Source: DATBLE01 sp963791425 (GTDB lineage: Bacteria > Actinomycetota > Thermoleophilia > Gaiellales > Gaiellaceae). From it: DNA of 64,000 bases. The notes beneath the pieces were generated by a model. It ran no database searches. It saw nothing but the letters and a program-made list of their open reading frames with translations, and was not told where the DNA came from. Made by a program: the position numbers and the translations under genes. Positions 26,652 through 36,101 of this stretch are shown one piece after another. Numbering within the stretch: position 1 is the stretch's first letter; every line of letters begins with the position of its first letter. The stretch lies in contig CAWBSE010000002.1 of the NCBI GenBank assembly GCA_963791425.1, positions 124,001 to 188,000 of the forward strand, given 5' to 3'.

Positions 26652-27658
26652 CCGCCGGTGATCGTGCGCGGCGCGATGATCGCTCCGGACACGAGCTGCG
26701 CCCTGATCCGGTTCACCGCTGCGACCTCGCTCTTCGGCACCTTCGGGCTGATCTTCCCGAGCCCGACGCCTTGCTGGGCGAGGCCGTACACGGCGTTGCC
26801 GCCGCGGAACGTGCCGTCCAGGACGTCCTTGACCGCGAGGAACACGGCGCGGTCGATGCGCTTGGTCGCGCTCGTGAGCACGTGGGGGCCGAGGAACGAC
26901 TGGTCGGCGTCGACGCCGATTCCCCAGACGTGCTGCTCCCTGGCCGCGTCGAGTGCGCCGAGCCCACACCCACCGGCGACCTGGAAGACGGCGATCGACC
27001 CGGCGGCGATCTGGTTCAGGGCGATCGCCTTGCACTTCGCCTGGTCGTTGAAGTCCTGCGAATAGCCGTTGATCGCGGTCACCTTCGGATCGGCCTTTTT
27101 CGCGCCAGCCTGGTAGCCGGCGACGAACCGGTCGACCGGCGGCTGCTTCTGGCCGGCGACGGAGCTGACGACGTCCTTCCCGGGCAGCCGCTTCGCCTCG
27201 AGCCCGGCGAGATAGCCGGCGAGGTAGCCGACCTGCTCCTCGCGAAAGAGCAGGCCGCGCACGTTCTTCGGCTTGCCCGCGAGATCCCCGTTGGCGACAT
27301 CGACGATCGCGAACCGCGTGTTCGGGAAGCGCTTGGCGACGGCTCCCATCGCGCCGATCTCCGTGTAGCCGACGCCGAGAACGAGGTCGTAGCCCTGCCG
27401 GGCGAACGACGCGAGATTCGGGATGTAGTCGGCGGGCGAGCGCGACTCGGCAACCTGGAACTTGACGCCCAGTTGCTTCTGCGCCTGCTGGAGCCCGACG
27501 TAAGCGAGGTGGTTGAAGCCGTGGTCGTTCAGGCCGCCGACGTCGGTGACCATGCCGATCCTCACCGTCTTCGCCGGCTTCTCGACTCCGGCTCCCGCCG
27601 AGGCCACCGCGACCAGAGCCGCCACTGCCACCACCATGATCACCCGCTGCATCGTCAT
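26648..27658 (-). CDS. BMP-family (nucleoside-type) ABC substrate-binding protein
   Basis: 336 residues: signal peptide (MTMQRVIMVVAVAALVAVASAG) and the basic membrane protein/PnrA pattern VRIGMVTDVGGLNDHGFNHLAYVGLQQA, GVGYTEIGAMGAVAKRFPNTRFAIVD, GLLFREEQVGYLAGYLAG and WGIGVDADQSFLG. BMP proteins usually bind purine nucleosides for an ABC importer. No lipobox Cys is seen, so it may be released or anchored otherwise. No permease or ATPase genes adjacent. Divergent from the NrtR-like gene with a 19-base gap. Confidence 0.87.
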   Translation of the reverse strand: MTMQRVIMVVAVAALVAVASAGAGVEKPAKTVRIGMVTDVGGLNDHGFNHLAYVGLQQAQKQLGVKFQVAESRSPADYIPNLASFARQGYDLVLGVGYTEIGAMGAVAKRFPNTRFAIVDVANGDLAGKPKNVRGLLFREEQVGYLAGYLAGLEAKRLPGKDVVSSVAGQKQPPVDRFVAGYQAGAKKADPKVTAINGYSQDFNDQAKCKAIALNQIAAGSIAVFQVAGGCGLGALDAAREQHVWGIGVDADQSFLGPHVLTSATKRIDRAVFLAVKDVLDGTFRGGNAVYGLAQQGVGLGKISPKVPKSEVAAVNRIRAQLVSGAIIAPRTITGG

Positions 27659-27677
27659 CCTCCGCTAGTTTACGCCT

Positions 27678-28361
27678 ATGGATCGAAAACCTCTGCCGCA
27701 GCCTACCACGCACGCGCACGAGACCGTCGCGGTCGTGCTGCAGGTTCGCGAGGGCACGCTCCAGGTGCTGCTCTGGCGCCGCGCCCTCGCGCCGTTCACC
27801 GGCCGCTGGGCGCTGCCCGGCGGCGCGCTCGGCGACGAGACGCTCGAGCGCTCGATCCGTCGCCATCTGGCGGCCAAGGTCGACGTTCGGGAGCTGTCCC
27901 ACCTCGAGCAGCTGGAGACACACGCCGACCCGCGCAGCGGCCGCGTGACCACCGCCTACCTCGGGCTCGTGCGCGCAGGCATCGACCCGGCCGTCCCGGA
28001 CGACACGTCCTGGCAGCCCGTCGACCGGCTGCCGGCGACCGCGTTCGACCACGGCTCGTTCGCACTCGCCGCCCGCGACCGCCTGCGCGGGAAGCTGTCG
28101 TACACCAACCTGGGCTTCGCGCTCGCCCCCGAGACGTTCACGATCTCGGAGCTCCGTGATCTCTACGCCGCAGCCCTCGGCCACGAGGTCTCGGCGACGA
28201 ACCTCCAGCGCGTGCTGCTCCGCCGCGGCGTGCTCGAGCCGACGGGCGACCGGCGCCCGTCGGGCCGCACGGGCGGCCGCCCGGCCGAGGTCTTCCGGTT
28301 CCGGTCGGCCGACCTCGAGATCACCGATCAGTTCGCGGTCCTGCGGCCGCCCACCCGCTAG
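27678..28361 (+). CDS. Nudix-fold transcriptional regulator, NrtR-like
   Basis: 227 residues: Nudix-like N-terminal domain (VAVVLQVREGTLQVLLWRRA, GRWALPGGALGDETLERSIRRHLAAKV) and a C-terminal winged-helix region (TISELRDLYAAALGHEVSATNLQRVLLRRGVLEP, GRPAEVFRF). The catalytic Nudix box (REUxEExGU) is degenerate, RRHLAAK in place of REL-EE, so hydrolysis is unlikely. That combination is the hallmark of NrtR, which binds NAD-cycle metabolites such as ADP-ribose and represses NAD genes. Targets are not in the window, unless it controls the divergent nucleoside-binding protein. Confidence 0.8.
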   Translation: MDRKPLPQPTTHAHETVAVVLQVREGTLQVLLWRRALAPFTGRWALPGGALGDETLERSIRRHLAAKVDVRELSHLEQLETHADPRSGRVTTAYLGLVRAGIDPAVPDDTSWQPVDRLPATAFDHGSFALAARDRLRGKLSYTNLGFALAPETFTISELRDLYAAALGHEVSATNLQRVLLRRGVLEPTGDRRPSGRTGGRPAEVFRFRSADLEITDQFAVLRPPTR

Positions 28362-28852
28362 GCCGGCACCATCGCCAGCGCATCGGTGAGGTCCAGCGCC
28401 CACGCGCGGATCTCGTCCCAGTCGCGGACATCGGCCGCGGGCATGCGGTTGAACGGGAAGTGCAGCTTGCTCGGGTCGATCGCTCCGCCGAAGACCGCCG
28501 AGGCGATCGGCTCGAACGGCAGCTTCCCGACCGTAGAACGGAACTGCTTCTCGGAATCCGCGCAATGCTCGGCGACGTCGTCGACCGGGCCGAGGGCGAA
28601 CACTGCGACCGGCAACTCGCAGAGCTCGTCCTCGAAGTGCCGGACGAACCCGCGGGCCTCGCGGTGCCAGTGTCCGATGTAGATCCCGCCGCCGAGGACG
28701 ACGCCGGAGTACCCGTCGAGGTCGTCGACCTCGGCGGCCGCGCGCACGTCGACGCGCAGCTCTTTCTCGCGCAGCGTCCCGGCGATCGACTCCGCGACCT
28801 CCCGGGTCGAGCCGTATCTGGACGCGTAGGCAACCAGGATCGTGCCCGTCAT
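28358..28852 (-). CDS. Flavodoxin-domain protein (HemG-like)
   Basis: 164 residues with the flavodoxin phosphate loop ILVAYASRYGSTREVAESIAG, then GYSGVVLGGGIYIGHWHREARGFVRHFEDEL and VFGGAIDPSKL, the pattern of the flavodoxin-like protoporphyrinogen oxidase / menaquinone-dependent group. Binds FMN; physiological partner unknown. ATG at 28850-28852. Convergent 4-base overlap with the NrtR-like gene. Confidence 0.82.
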   Translation of the reverse strand: MTGTILVAYASRYGSTREVAESIAGTLREKELRVDVRAAAEVDDLDGYSGVVLGGGIYIGHWHREARGFVRHFEDELCELPVAVFALGPVDDVAEHCADSEKQFRSTVGKLPFEPIASAVFGGAIDPSKLHFPFNRMPAADVRDWDEIRAWALDLTDALAMVPA

Positions 28853-28944
28853 CTCGACTCCTTTCCGCGTTGGCCACAGGGTCGCACCGGCCCGGTGCGC
28901 GGCCATCGGGGAAGCCACGGAGCCGCTCCCTGTGGTTGACTCGG

Positions 28945-29487
28945 ATGAGGATGAGCGACCGTCGTGAGGAGGCCGTACGGGTGGTGCCCTACGACCCGGG
29001 CTGGCCGGCGCGCTTCGAACAGGAGCGGATCGCAATCCAGACGGCGATCGGGAGCGCGGTGACCGGAGGCATCCACCACGTCGGCAGCACGTCGGTTCCC
29101 GGCCTCGCCGCCAAGCCCGTGATCGACATCCTGGTGGGCGTGCACGACCTCGAGTCGTCGCGTGCGTGCTTCGAGCCTCTCGCACGGCTCGACTACGTGT
29201 ACGCGCCCTATCGGCCGGAGGAGATGCACTGGTTCTGCAAGCCGGACCCGAGCCGGCGGACGCACCATCTCCACCTCGTTCCGACGGGCTCGCAGCGGTT
29301 CCGCGAGGAGCTCGCGTTCCGCGACCACCTCCGCTCGCACCCCGACGACCTCGATGCCTATGCCGAGCTCAAGCGCGACCTGGCGGTTCGCTTCGAGCAC
29401 GACCGTGAGGGGTACACCGCGGCCAAGGCGGCGTTCATCGGGGAGATCCTGGGGCACACCGGCCTGATCAGGCGTTCAGCGAGTTGA
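28945..29487 (+). CDS. GrpB family protein (UPF0157)
   Basis: About 180 residues with the GrpB signature VVPYDPGWPARFEQERIAI, IHHVGSTSVPGLAAKPVIDILVGV, HWFCKPDPSRRTHHLHLV, LAFRDHLRSHPDDLDAYAELK. The fold is nucleotidyltransferase-like (the HVGSTSVPGLxxKPxxDI motif), but the biochemical role is not established. Two adjacent ATGs (28945, 28951) are possible; I chose the first. An upstream in-frame ATG at 28870 would add a non-conserved tail. The end overlaps the convergent cyclase-ATPase gene by 20 bases. Confidence 0.85.
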   Translation: MRMSDRREEAVRVVPYDPGWPARFEQERIAIQTAIGSAVTGGIHHVGSTSVPGLAAKPVIDILVGVHDLESSRACFEPLARLDYVYAPYRPEEMHWFCKPDPSRRTHHLHLVPTGSQRFREELAFRDHLRSHPDDLDAYAELKRDLAVRFEHDREGYTAAKAAFIGEILGHTGLIRRSAS

Positions 29488-32476
29488 GCAGCTCGCGCGC
29501 CCACGCGGTTGCCGACACGTCGCCCTTCGACTCGTAGATCGCAAGCGCCGCCGCCGCGGCCTCCCGTGCCTCCTCCGGCTTGCCGGCAATCGCCAGAGTC
29601 CTCGCGTGCCACTCGTAGGCACGTCCCTTGAAGTTGTAGAAGTCGATCTCGGCAGCGAGGTCGACGGCGCGGCGAGTGAGCGCTTCGCCTTCGGCGTGCG
29701 CGCCGCCCTGGGCGACGAGAAAACCCTCGATTCCATCCACGCTGATGACGTCGGTGAGATCCTCGTCGCGGATGGAGGAGCGCACCTCCCTGCACCACTG
29801 CAGCGCCTCCTCGTACTCGCCGCGATGTGCGAGCAGACCGGCCAGCTGGAGTGCCAGGGTTCCGCGGTAGCTGATCTGCTCCAGGTGGTCGAGCTCCTCG
29901 ATCCCCTCGCGAAGCACGGCTTCCGCGACGCCCGGAGCGCCGGCCCTGACCTCGACGAAAGCGGTCATCATGGCGCCCGCGGCCGCGTTGACGACCTGGC
30001 CCGACTCGCGCGCGGTCGCGTTCCCCGCGTAGGTGTTCTCACGCGCCTCCTCGAACTCGCCGTGGATTGCAAGCGCCCTCCCGAAGGCCCTCTGAGCGAA
30101 GGCGCGGGCGACGGCTCCGTTCGCCTCGGCCAGCATCGTCCGTGCCACAGCCAACTCCTCGTCGACGTGGACGGGGCCGTAGCCGACTGTCCTCTGGGCG
30201 GTCTGTCGCATCTCCGCAGCGAGGATGGTGTCGCCCGCCGCCCGCGCATGGACTTCTGCACGCGCGGCGGCGGCGGCAGCCTCGGTCGAGCGGCAGGCCA
30301 GCCAGTGCAGGCCCCACTCGCCGCGTTCGACCCATGCCAGTCCGAGGTCGTCGCCGAGACGGGTGAACACCTCCCGGGCCGCGGCAGCGTTGGCCTTGCT
30401 TCGCTCGGAACGCCAGTCCTCGCCGTACGCGTCGTTGGACAGCTGTGCGAGGAGGCCAAAGGCGTGATGGCGCTCGTCGGGCGACGCCAGGAGCTCCCGC
30501 TCGAAGGCACGCGACTCGGCCTGGCGGCCGACGATGTTGAACGGGACGGCGAGCCCGACCATCAGCTCGAGCCGCTGGGGATCGCCCTCGGGCAGCAGTG
30601 CGATCGCCCGCCCGACCAGGCCGCACCTCGCGCCAGTGTCGCCGCGGAGCTCCGCCGTGTCGGCGGCGGTGGCAAGCCTCGTGGCCGCGCGTCGGGCGAG
30701 CCCTTCCAGCCGCGGGTCGGCGCGATCGAGCTCTGCCCGGTTGCGGTGGGCGTGCTCGAGGTGGTAGCCGACGATCTCGTCCTGCTCGACCAGCGCGACG
30801 TGCACGTCCAGCCAACCGGCAAAACGCTCGTGCAGGTCGGCGCGGGTCTCCTTCGGCAGCGCGTCGTAGGCAGCGTCTCGGATCAGCAGGTGTCGGAAGC
30901 GGAATGCATCGTCGTCGGCGAAGGCCGAGTGCTCCGGCCGGATCACGTCCTTGCGCACGAGGGTCAACAGGCGAGCGGGAACGTCGTCGCGTCCGGAGTC
31001 CGGCGCCAACTCCTGCACCACGCCACGGTGGAAGACCTGGCCCTCGACGGCCCCGCGTCCGATCACGTCCCGCTCCCCGGCGTCGAGGCCGTCGAGGCGC
31101 GCCTGCAGCAGCGCCTGGATCGTCGGCGGGACGACGATCTGGTCGAGCCCGTCGCTCTCGTCGAGCATGGCGACCATCTCCTCCAGGAAGAGCGGGTTGC
31201 CGTCTGCTGCCGCGAGGATCCGCTCGCAGGTCGCCGCCGCGAGGTCGAGGTGGGCCGCCAGCGTGCCGAGCAGCGATTCGCAGACGGCGGTAGGCAGTGG
31301 CTCGAGGAGGATGGTGGTCGCGTTCAACTTCCCCCCGCTCCAGGCCGGCCGCTCTTCGAGGAGATCAGGGCGCGCGACGCAGAGCAGGAAGATCGGCGCG
31401 TCCCGCGACCAGTCGGCGACGTGCTCGATCAGGTCGAGGAAGACCGGCTCCGCCCACTGAATGTCGTCGAGCACGACGATCTGAGGGCGCTCGGCCGCAC
31501 GCGCTTCGAGCAGCTTGCGGAAGGTGAGCTGGGTCTCGGCCGGCGAGCTGCCGATGACGGTGTCCGGCTCGACTCCGATCGCGATCAACATCTCGACGAG
31601 CGGCCAGTAGGTGATGTCGTCGCCGTAGTGCAGGCAGCGTGCGCGCAGCACGTCCGCCGTACCGCCGGCGCTCGCGAGGAACTCCGCGACCAGGCGTGAC
31701 TTGCCAACGCCCGCCGACCCGAGCAGCGTGAACAGGTGGCACGCCCGCTCCGACACCACCAGGTCGAAGTCGCCCCGGAGCCGCTCGAGTTCACGCACTC
31801 GCCCGACGATCGGAGAGTCGAGCCGCCGTAGGAACGCGTCTGCCGTCGCATCCACGGACACGAGACGGAACGCCGGGACCGGCTCGAGCTTCCCCTTCAG
31901 CTCCAGCGGCTCGACGGGCTCAACGGTGACTGCATCGCGGACGAGCGCGAGTGTGCCGCCTCCGATCAGGATCGAGCCCGACGCCGCCGCCTGCTCGAGG
32001 CGAGCCGCCACGTTGACCGCATCTCCCGTGATGAGCGTCTCGCCGTCTCCGGCCACGACCTGCCCCGTGTTCACGCCCGTCCTGAAGGACAGCGACAGGG
32101 AAAGCTCCTCTCCGAGCGCGACCAGCCGATCTCTGATCTCGGCCACGGCCCGCACCGCACGAAGGGCGTCGTCCTCGTGCGCGACCGGGATTCCGAAGAC
32201 CGCCATCACCGCGTCGCCGATGAATTTCTCCACCGTCCCGCCGTGGCGCTCGAGGATCAGACGGATCTCCTCGAAGTAGCGACCCATCGTGCGTCGCATC
32301 GCCTCCGGATCGAGTTGCTCTCCGAGCGCCGTCGACCCCGTCACGTCGCAGAACACGACGGTCACGGTCTTCCGGACGTCGCGGCGCTGCTCCGGCCGGG
32401 ACAGCTCCGCTCCGCAGCCGTTGCAGAACCGCGCGTCATCTGGGTTTTCCTGCCGGCAGCCTGCGCAGATGAGCAC
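29468..32476 (-). CDS. Class III cyclase-AAA ATPase-TPR signalling protein
   Basis: 1002-residue multidomain protein: N-terminal zinc ribbon (CAGCRQ, CNGCG), class III cyclase domain (VFCDVTGSTALGEQL, GTVEKFIGDAVMAVFG, FRTGVNTGQVVAGDG, GDAVNVAARLEQAA), then a STAND/AAA ATPase with Walker A LLGSAGVGKSRL and Walker B IVVLDDIQWAEPV (about residues 220-480). A long helical, TPR-like repeat region fills the C-terminal half. This architecture is common in actinobacteria and rhizobia; the ATPase-TPR part probably senses a partner and gates nucleotide production. Isolated transcriptionally, 23 bases after glgX's end. Confidence 0.9.
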   Translation of the reverse strand: MLICAGCRQENPDDARFCNGCGAELSRPEQRRDVRKTVTVVFCDVTGSTALGEQLDPEAMRRTMGRYFEEIRLILERHGGTVEKFIGDAVMAVFGIPVAHEDDALRAVRAVAEIRDRLVALGEELSLSLSFRTGVNTGQVVAGDGETLITGDAVNVAARLEQAAASGSILIGGGTLALVRDAVTVEPVEPLELKGKLEPVPAFRLVSVDATADAFLRRLDSPIVGRVRELERLRGDFDLVVSERACHLFTLLGSAGVGKSRLVAEFLASAGGTADVLRARCLHYGDDITYWPLVEMLIAIGVEPDTVIGSSPAETQLTFRKLLEARAAERPQIVVLDDIQWAEPVFLDLIEHVADWSRDAPIFLLCVARPDLLEERPAWSGGKLNATTILLEPLPTAVCESLLGTLAAHLDLAAATCERILAAADGNPLFLEEMVAMLDESDGLDQIVVPPTIQALLQARLDGLDAGERDVIGRGAVEGQVFHRGVVQELAPDSGRDDVPARLLTLVRKDVIRPEHSAFADDDAFRFRHLLIRDAAYDALPKETRADLHERFAGWLDVHVALVEQDEIVGYHLEHAHRNRAELDRADPRLEGLARRAATRLATAADTAELRGDTGARCGLVGRAIALLPEGDPQRLELMVGLAVPFNIVGRQAESRAFERELLASPDERHHAFGLLAQLSNDAYGEDWRSERSKANAAAAREVFTRLGDDLGLAWVERGEWGLHWLACRSTEAAAAAARAEVHARAAGDTILAAEMRQTAQRTVGYGPVHVDEELAVARTMLAEANGAVARAFAQRAFGRALAIHGEFEEARENTYAGNATARESGQVVNAAAGAMMTAFVEVRAGAPGVAEAVLREGIEELDHLEQISYRGTLALQLAGLLAHRGEYEEALQWCREVRSSIRDEDLTDVISVDGIEGFLVAQGGAHAEGEALTRRAVDLAAEIDFYNFKGRAYEWHARTLAIAGKPEEAREAAAAALAIYESKGDVSATAWARELLNSLNA

Positions 32477-32499
32477 CGGGTGATGCTAGACGCACCTAC

Positions 32500-34611
32500 C
32501 TAGGAGACGCGGCGCAGCAGGGCGATCGAGTGCGCCTCGACGGGCACTTCCGCGCGCGCCGGCCACGACCGCTCGCCTCCGGCGGCCTCCGGCTCGGCGG
32601 TCGAGAGGTCGAGCCGCCAGCGCGGCCCGAACCGGCGGGGCGGGAGCACGAAGGTCGCCGGCTCGGAGTGCGAGTTGAAGAGCACCACGAACGAGTCGTC
32701 GGCGACCTGATCGCCCTCGCGCGTCCGGTCCGGGATCTCGCCGCCGTTCAGGAACAACCCGACCGTGCGCAGTGAGGTGTCGCCCCAGTCCCGGCGCGTC
32801 ATCTTCCGGCCGTCGGTGCGGAACCACCAGCTGTCCGGCAGCCCCGATCCCAGCTGCGACTCGCCGGTGAGGAAGTGCGCCCGCCGGAAGACGTGGTGCG
32901 CCTCGCGCAGCCGGATCAGCCGGTGGGTGAACTCGAGCTTCCCCGCGTCCGCGTTCTCCCAGTCGAACCAGCTGATCTCGTTGTCCTGGCAGTACGCGTT
33001 GTTGTTCCCCTGCTGTGTCCGGCCGAGCTCGTCGCCGCCGAGCAGCATCGGCACGCCCTGCGAGAGGAAGAGCGTGGTCAGGAAGTTGCGCACCTGCCGG
33101 TCGCGGAGGGCGACGACGCCGGGGTCGTCGGTCGGCCCCTCGGCGCCGCAGTTCCAGCTGCGGTTGTCGTCGGTGCCGTCGCGGCCGTCCTCGAGGTTGG
33201 CCTCGTTGTGCTTCTGCTCGTACGAGACGAGGTCGGCGAGCGTGAAGCCGTCGTGCGCGGTGACGAAGTTGATCGACGCGAACGGGCTGCGGCCGTCGGA
33301 CTGGTACAGGTCGCTCGACCCGGTGAACCGCTGCGCGAGCTCGGCGACGCTCGACCCGCCCCGCCAGAAGTCGCGGACGGTGTCGCGGTAGACGCCGTTC
33401 CACTCGCCCCAGAGGATCGGGAAGTTCCCGACCTGGTAGCCGCCGGGCCCGACGTCCCACGGCTCGGCGATCAGCTTCACCTGCGAGAGCACCGGGTCCT
33501 GGTGGATCGTGTCGAAGAACGCGGAGAGGCGGTCGACGTCGTAGAACTCGCGCGCGAGCGCCGAGGCGAGGTCGAAGCGGAACCCGTCGACGTGGCAGTC
33601 GATCACGAAGTAGCGGAGCGAGTCCATGATCAGCCGCAGGACGCTCGGGTGCACGGGGTTCAGCGAGTTGCCGGTGCCGGTGAAGTCCATGTAGAAGCGC
33701 CGCTCGTCCGGCATCAGCCGGTAGTACGACGCGTTGTCGACGCCCTTGAAGCCGAGCATCGGGCCGAGGTGGTTGCCCTCGGCGGTGTGGTTGTAGACGA
33801 CGTCGAGGATCACCTCGATGCCTGCGCGGTGCAGCGCCTTGACCATCCCCTTGAACTCACGCACCTGGTCGCCGTGCACCCCGGTCGCCGCGTAGAGCGC
33901 GTGGGGCGCCAGGTAACCGATCGAGCTGTACCCCCAGTAGTTCGAGAGCCCGCGCTCGACCAGGTACTGCTCGTCGGCGATGTGGTGGATGGGCAGGAGC
34001 TCGACCGCGGTCACGCCGAGCGAGCGGAGATGCGCGATCGCCTCCTCCGACGCGAGCCCTGCGTACGTGCCGCGCAGGTCCTCGCGAACGCCGGGGTGCC
34101 GCTGCGTGAAGCCCTTCACGTGCACCTCGTAGATCACGGTCTCGTGCCACGGGGTGCGGAGCAGGGTGTCGCCTTCCCAGTCGAACGCCGGGTCGATCAC
34201 GACGCACTTCGGGATCGCCGCGGCGTCGTCGGTGCCGTCTGCCTTCAGGTCGGCGTTCTCTCCGCCCGGGACGTACGGGAGCGTGCGCGCGGCGTCGAAG
34301 CGGACGGCGCCCTCGATCGCCTTGGCGTAGGGGTCGATCAGCAGCTTCGCCGCGTTGAAGCGGTGGCCCCGCTCGGGCGCCCACGGCCCGTGGACGCGGT
34401 AGGCGTAGCGCTGGCCCGGGCCGACGTCCGGGAGGTACCCGTGCCAGTTGAACGCCGTGCGCTCGGCGAGCGGGACGCGCGTCTCGTGGTCGTGCTCGTC
34501 GAACAGGCACAGCTCGACCCGCTCGGCGTTCTCCGAGAAGATCGAGAAGTTCGTCCCCTCGCCGTCCCACCAGGGGCCGAGCGGAAACGGCTCTCCGGGC
34601 CAGACCCTCAC
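32500..34611 (-). CDS. glgX: Glycogen debranching enzyme GlgX (isoamylase type)
   Basis: 703 residues, GH13_11: N-terminal CBM48 (MRVWPGEPFPLGPWWDGEGTNFSIF), barrel motifs VILDVVYNHTAEG, CHVDGFRFDLASALARE (nucleophile Asp), LIAEPWDVGPGGYQ (acid Glu) and FVTAHDGFTLADLVSY. It hydrolyses alpha-1,6 branches of limit-dextrin glycogen. Start ATG overlaps the TGA of treZ (34608-34611), so treZ-glgX are coupled, after an MFS gene. Of trehalose-forming partners only treZ is present here, not treY. Confidence 0.93.
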   Translation of the reverse strand: MRVWPGEPFPLGPWWDGEGTNFSIFSENAERVELCLFDEHDHETRVPLAERTAFNWHGYLPDVGPGQRYAYRVHGPWAPERGHRFNAAKLLIDPYAKAIEGAVRFDAARTLPYVPGGENADLKADGTDDAAAIPKCVVIDPAFDWEGDTLLRTPWHETVIYEVHVKGFTQRHPGVREDLRGTYAGLASEEAIAHLRSLGVTAVELLPIHHIADEQYLVERGLSNYWGYSSIGYLAPHALYAATGVHGDQVREFKGMVKALHRAGIEVILDVVYNHTAEGNHLGPMLGFKGVDNASYYRLMPDERRFYMDFTGTGNSLNPVHPSVLRLIMDSLRYFVIDCHVDGFRFDLASALAREFYDVDRLSAFFDTIHQDPVLSQVKLIAEPWDVGPGGYQVGNFPILWGEWNGVYRDTVRDFWRGGSSVAELAQRFTGSSDLYQSDGRSPFASINFVTAHDGFTLADLVSYEQKHNEANLEDGRDGTDDNRSWNCGAEGPTDDPGVVALRDRQVRNFLTTLFLSQGVPMLLGGDELGRTQQGNNNAYCQDNEISWFDWENADAGKLEFTHRLIRLREAHHVFRRAHFLTGESQLGSGLPDSWWFRTDGRKMTRRDWGDTSLRTVGLFLNGGEIPDRTREGDQVADDSFVVLFNSHSEPATFVLPPRRFGPRWRLDLSTAEPEAAGGERSWPARAEVPVEAHSIALLRRVS

Positions 34612-36101
34612 GCGTGCAGCTCCGCCGTCTTCGCGTCGAAGTCGACGACGAGCGAGGCATTGCCGCGCCGCATCGTCAGCACATTGCCGTCGGTCTCCAC
34701 CTTCACCTCGCGCGGCAGCGTACGCCGCAACGCCAGCAGCCTGCGGTACCGGTCACGCACACCGGCCGACTCGCGGCGGGACAGCTTCGACGCCGCGAAC
34801 GTCGCCGGATCCTGTGGGTCGGGGACGTCGTCGCCGGCGAACCCTGAATAGGCGGCGAACTCGCGCTTCCGCCCCTCGCGCGTCGCCTCGGCGACGACCG
34901 GGTCGATGTGGTCGCAGAAGAACCGGAAGGGGCCGGCTTCGCCGTACTCCTCGCCCATGAACAGCAGCGGCGTCTGTGCGGAGAAGAGGACGATCGAGGA
35001 CGCAAGATGGAGCAACTGCGGCGCCAGGCGGTCGCCGAGCGCGCGGTTGCCGATCTGGTCGTGGTTCTGCGCGCACACCACCCGCGTCGCCCCGGCGCCG
35101 CCGAGCTCGCGGGCGACGTCCGCGATCGTCCCGAACCGCGCGTAATACCCCTCACGCTCGCCCGTCAGCAGCGCGTGGAGCGCGTGGTGCAGGCCGTCGT
35201 CCCAGCGCGCGTCGTGACCCCACTCGCCCAGCGGTCGCGCGTCCTCGGGGAAGGTCTCGGAGATGACGAGCGCCCGCGGCGCGGTCGCGTGCACGCGGTC
35301 GGCGAGCTCGGCGAGCACGTGCCGTGGCGAGCCGTCGCAGATCGCGTGGGTCGCGTCCACCCGCAGCCCGTCGATCCCGTAGTCGGTCACCCACTGGAGC
35401 GCGTTCTGGATCGCCCACTCGCGGACGCCCGTGTGCGAGAAATCGACGCCGTCGCCCCACCAGGTGCTGTGCTCGGCGGTCAGGTACGGCCCGAACGCGG
35501 TAACCGCCTGGGCACCCGGTCCGATGTGGTTGTAGACGACGTCCATGATCACGCCGAGGCCCTCTCGGTGGGCCGCCTCGACGAGGCGGGAGAGCCCGGC
35601 CGGGCCGCCGTAGGCCGGGTGCGGCGCGTAGAGGTAGACGCCGTCGTAGCCCCAGCCGTGCTCGCCCGGGAACGTCGCGACCGGCATCAGCTCGATCGCG
35701 GTGACGCCGAGCTCGCAGAGCGCCGCCAGATGCGGGATCGCGCCGTCGAACGTCCCGTCTTCCGAGAACGCGCCGACATGGAGCTCGTAGACGACCAGCT
35801 CGTCGAGCGAGAGCCCCCGGCGGACGGCCGGCGGGATGTCGACGATGCGCGACGGGCCGAGCAGGCCCTCGGGCTGCGAGCGCGAGCACGGGTCGGGCAG
35901 CTCGAGCGAGCCGTCGAGGACGTACGTGTAGTCGTCGCCCGCGCCCGCGCGGACAACGGCGGCGTGCATCCCGCCACCCTCCGGGGCCAGCGGGTGGGTC
36001 TCGCCGCCGACGCGGACGTCGACGCGCCCGGCGGCGGGCGCCCAGACACGGAACTCGGTGCTCCCGTCCGGGCGTGGGATCGCTCCTAGATGGTTGTTCA
36101 C
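34608..36101 (-). CDS. treZ: Malto-oligosyltrehalose trehalohydrolase TreZ
   Basis: 497-residue GH13_10 enzyme: TEFRVWAPAAGRVDVRV N-terminal domain, HGWGYDGVYLYAPHPAYGGP, VIMDVVYNHIGPG, GLRVDATHAICD (nucleophile), LVISETFPED (acid) and the TreZ-typical DGLHHALHALLTGEREGYYA. It releases trehalose from maltooligosyl-trehalose. Somewhat shorter than the usual 560-600 residues. The partner synthase TreY is not in the window. ATG overlaps the end of the upstream MFS gene (ATGA, 36098-36101). Confidence 0.9.
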   Translation of the reverse strand: MNNHLGAIPRPDGSTEFRVWAPAAGRVDVRVGGETHPLAPEGGGMHAAVVRAGAGDDYTYVLDGSLELPDPCSRSQPEGLLGPSRIVDIPPAVRRGLSLDELVVYELHVGAFSEDGTFDGAIPHLAALCELGVTAIELMPVATFPGEHGWGYDGVYLYAPHPAYGGPAGLSRLVEAAHREGLGVIMDVVYNHIGPGAQAVTAFGPYLTAEHSTWWGDGVDFSHTGVREWAIQNALQWVTDYGIDGLRVDATHAICDGSPRHVLAELADRVHATAPRALVISETFPEDARPLGEWGHDARWDDGLHHALHALLTGEREGYYARFGTIADVARELGGAGATRVVCAQNHDQIGNRALGDRLAPQLLHLASSIVLFSAQTPLLFMGEEYGEAGPFRFFCDHIDPVVAEATREGRKREFAAYSGFAGDDVPDPQDPATFAASKLSRRESAGVRDRYRRLLALRRTLPREVKVETDGNVLTMRRGNASLVVDFDAKTAELHA

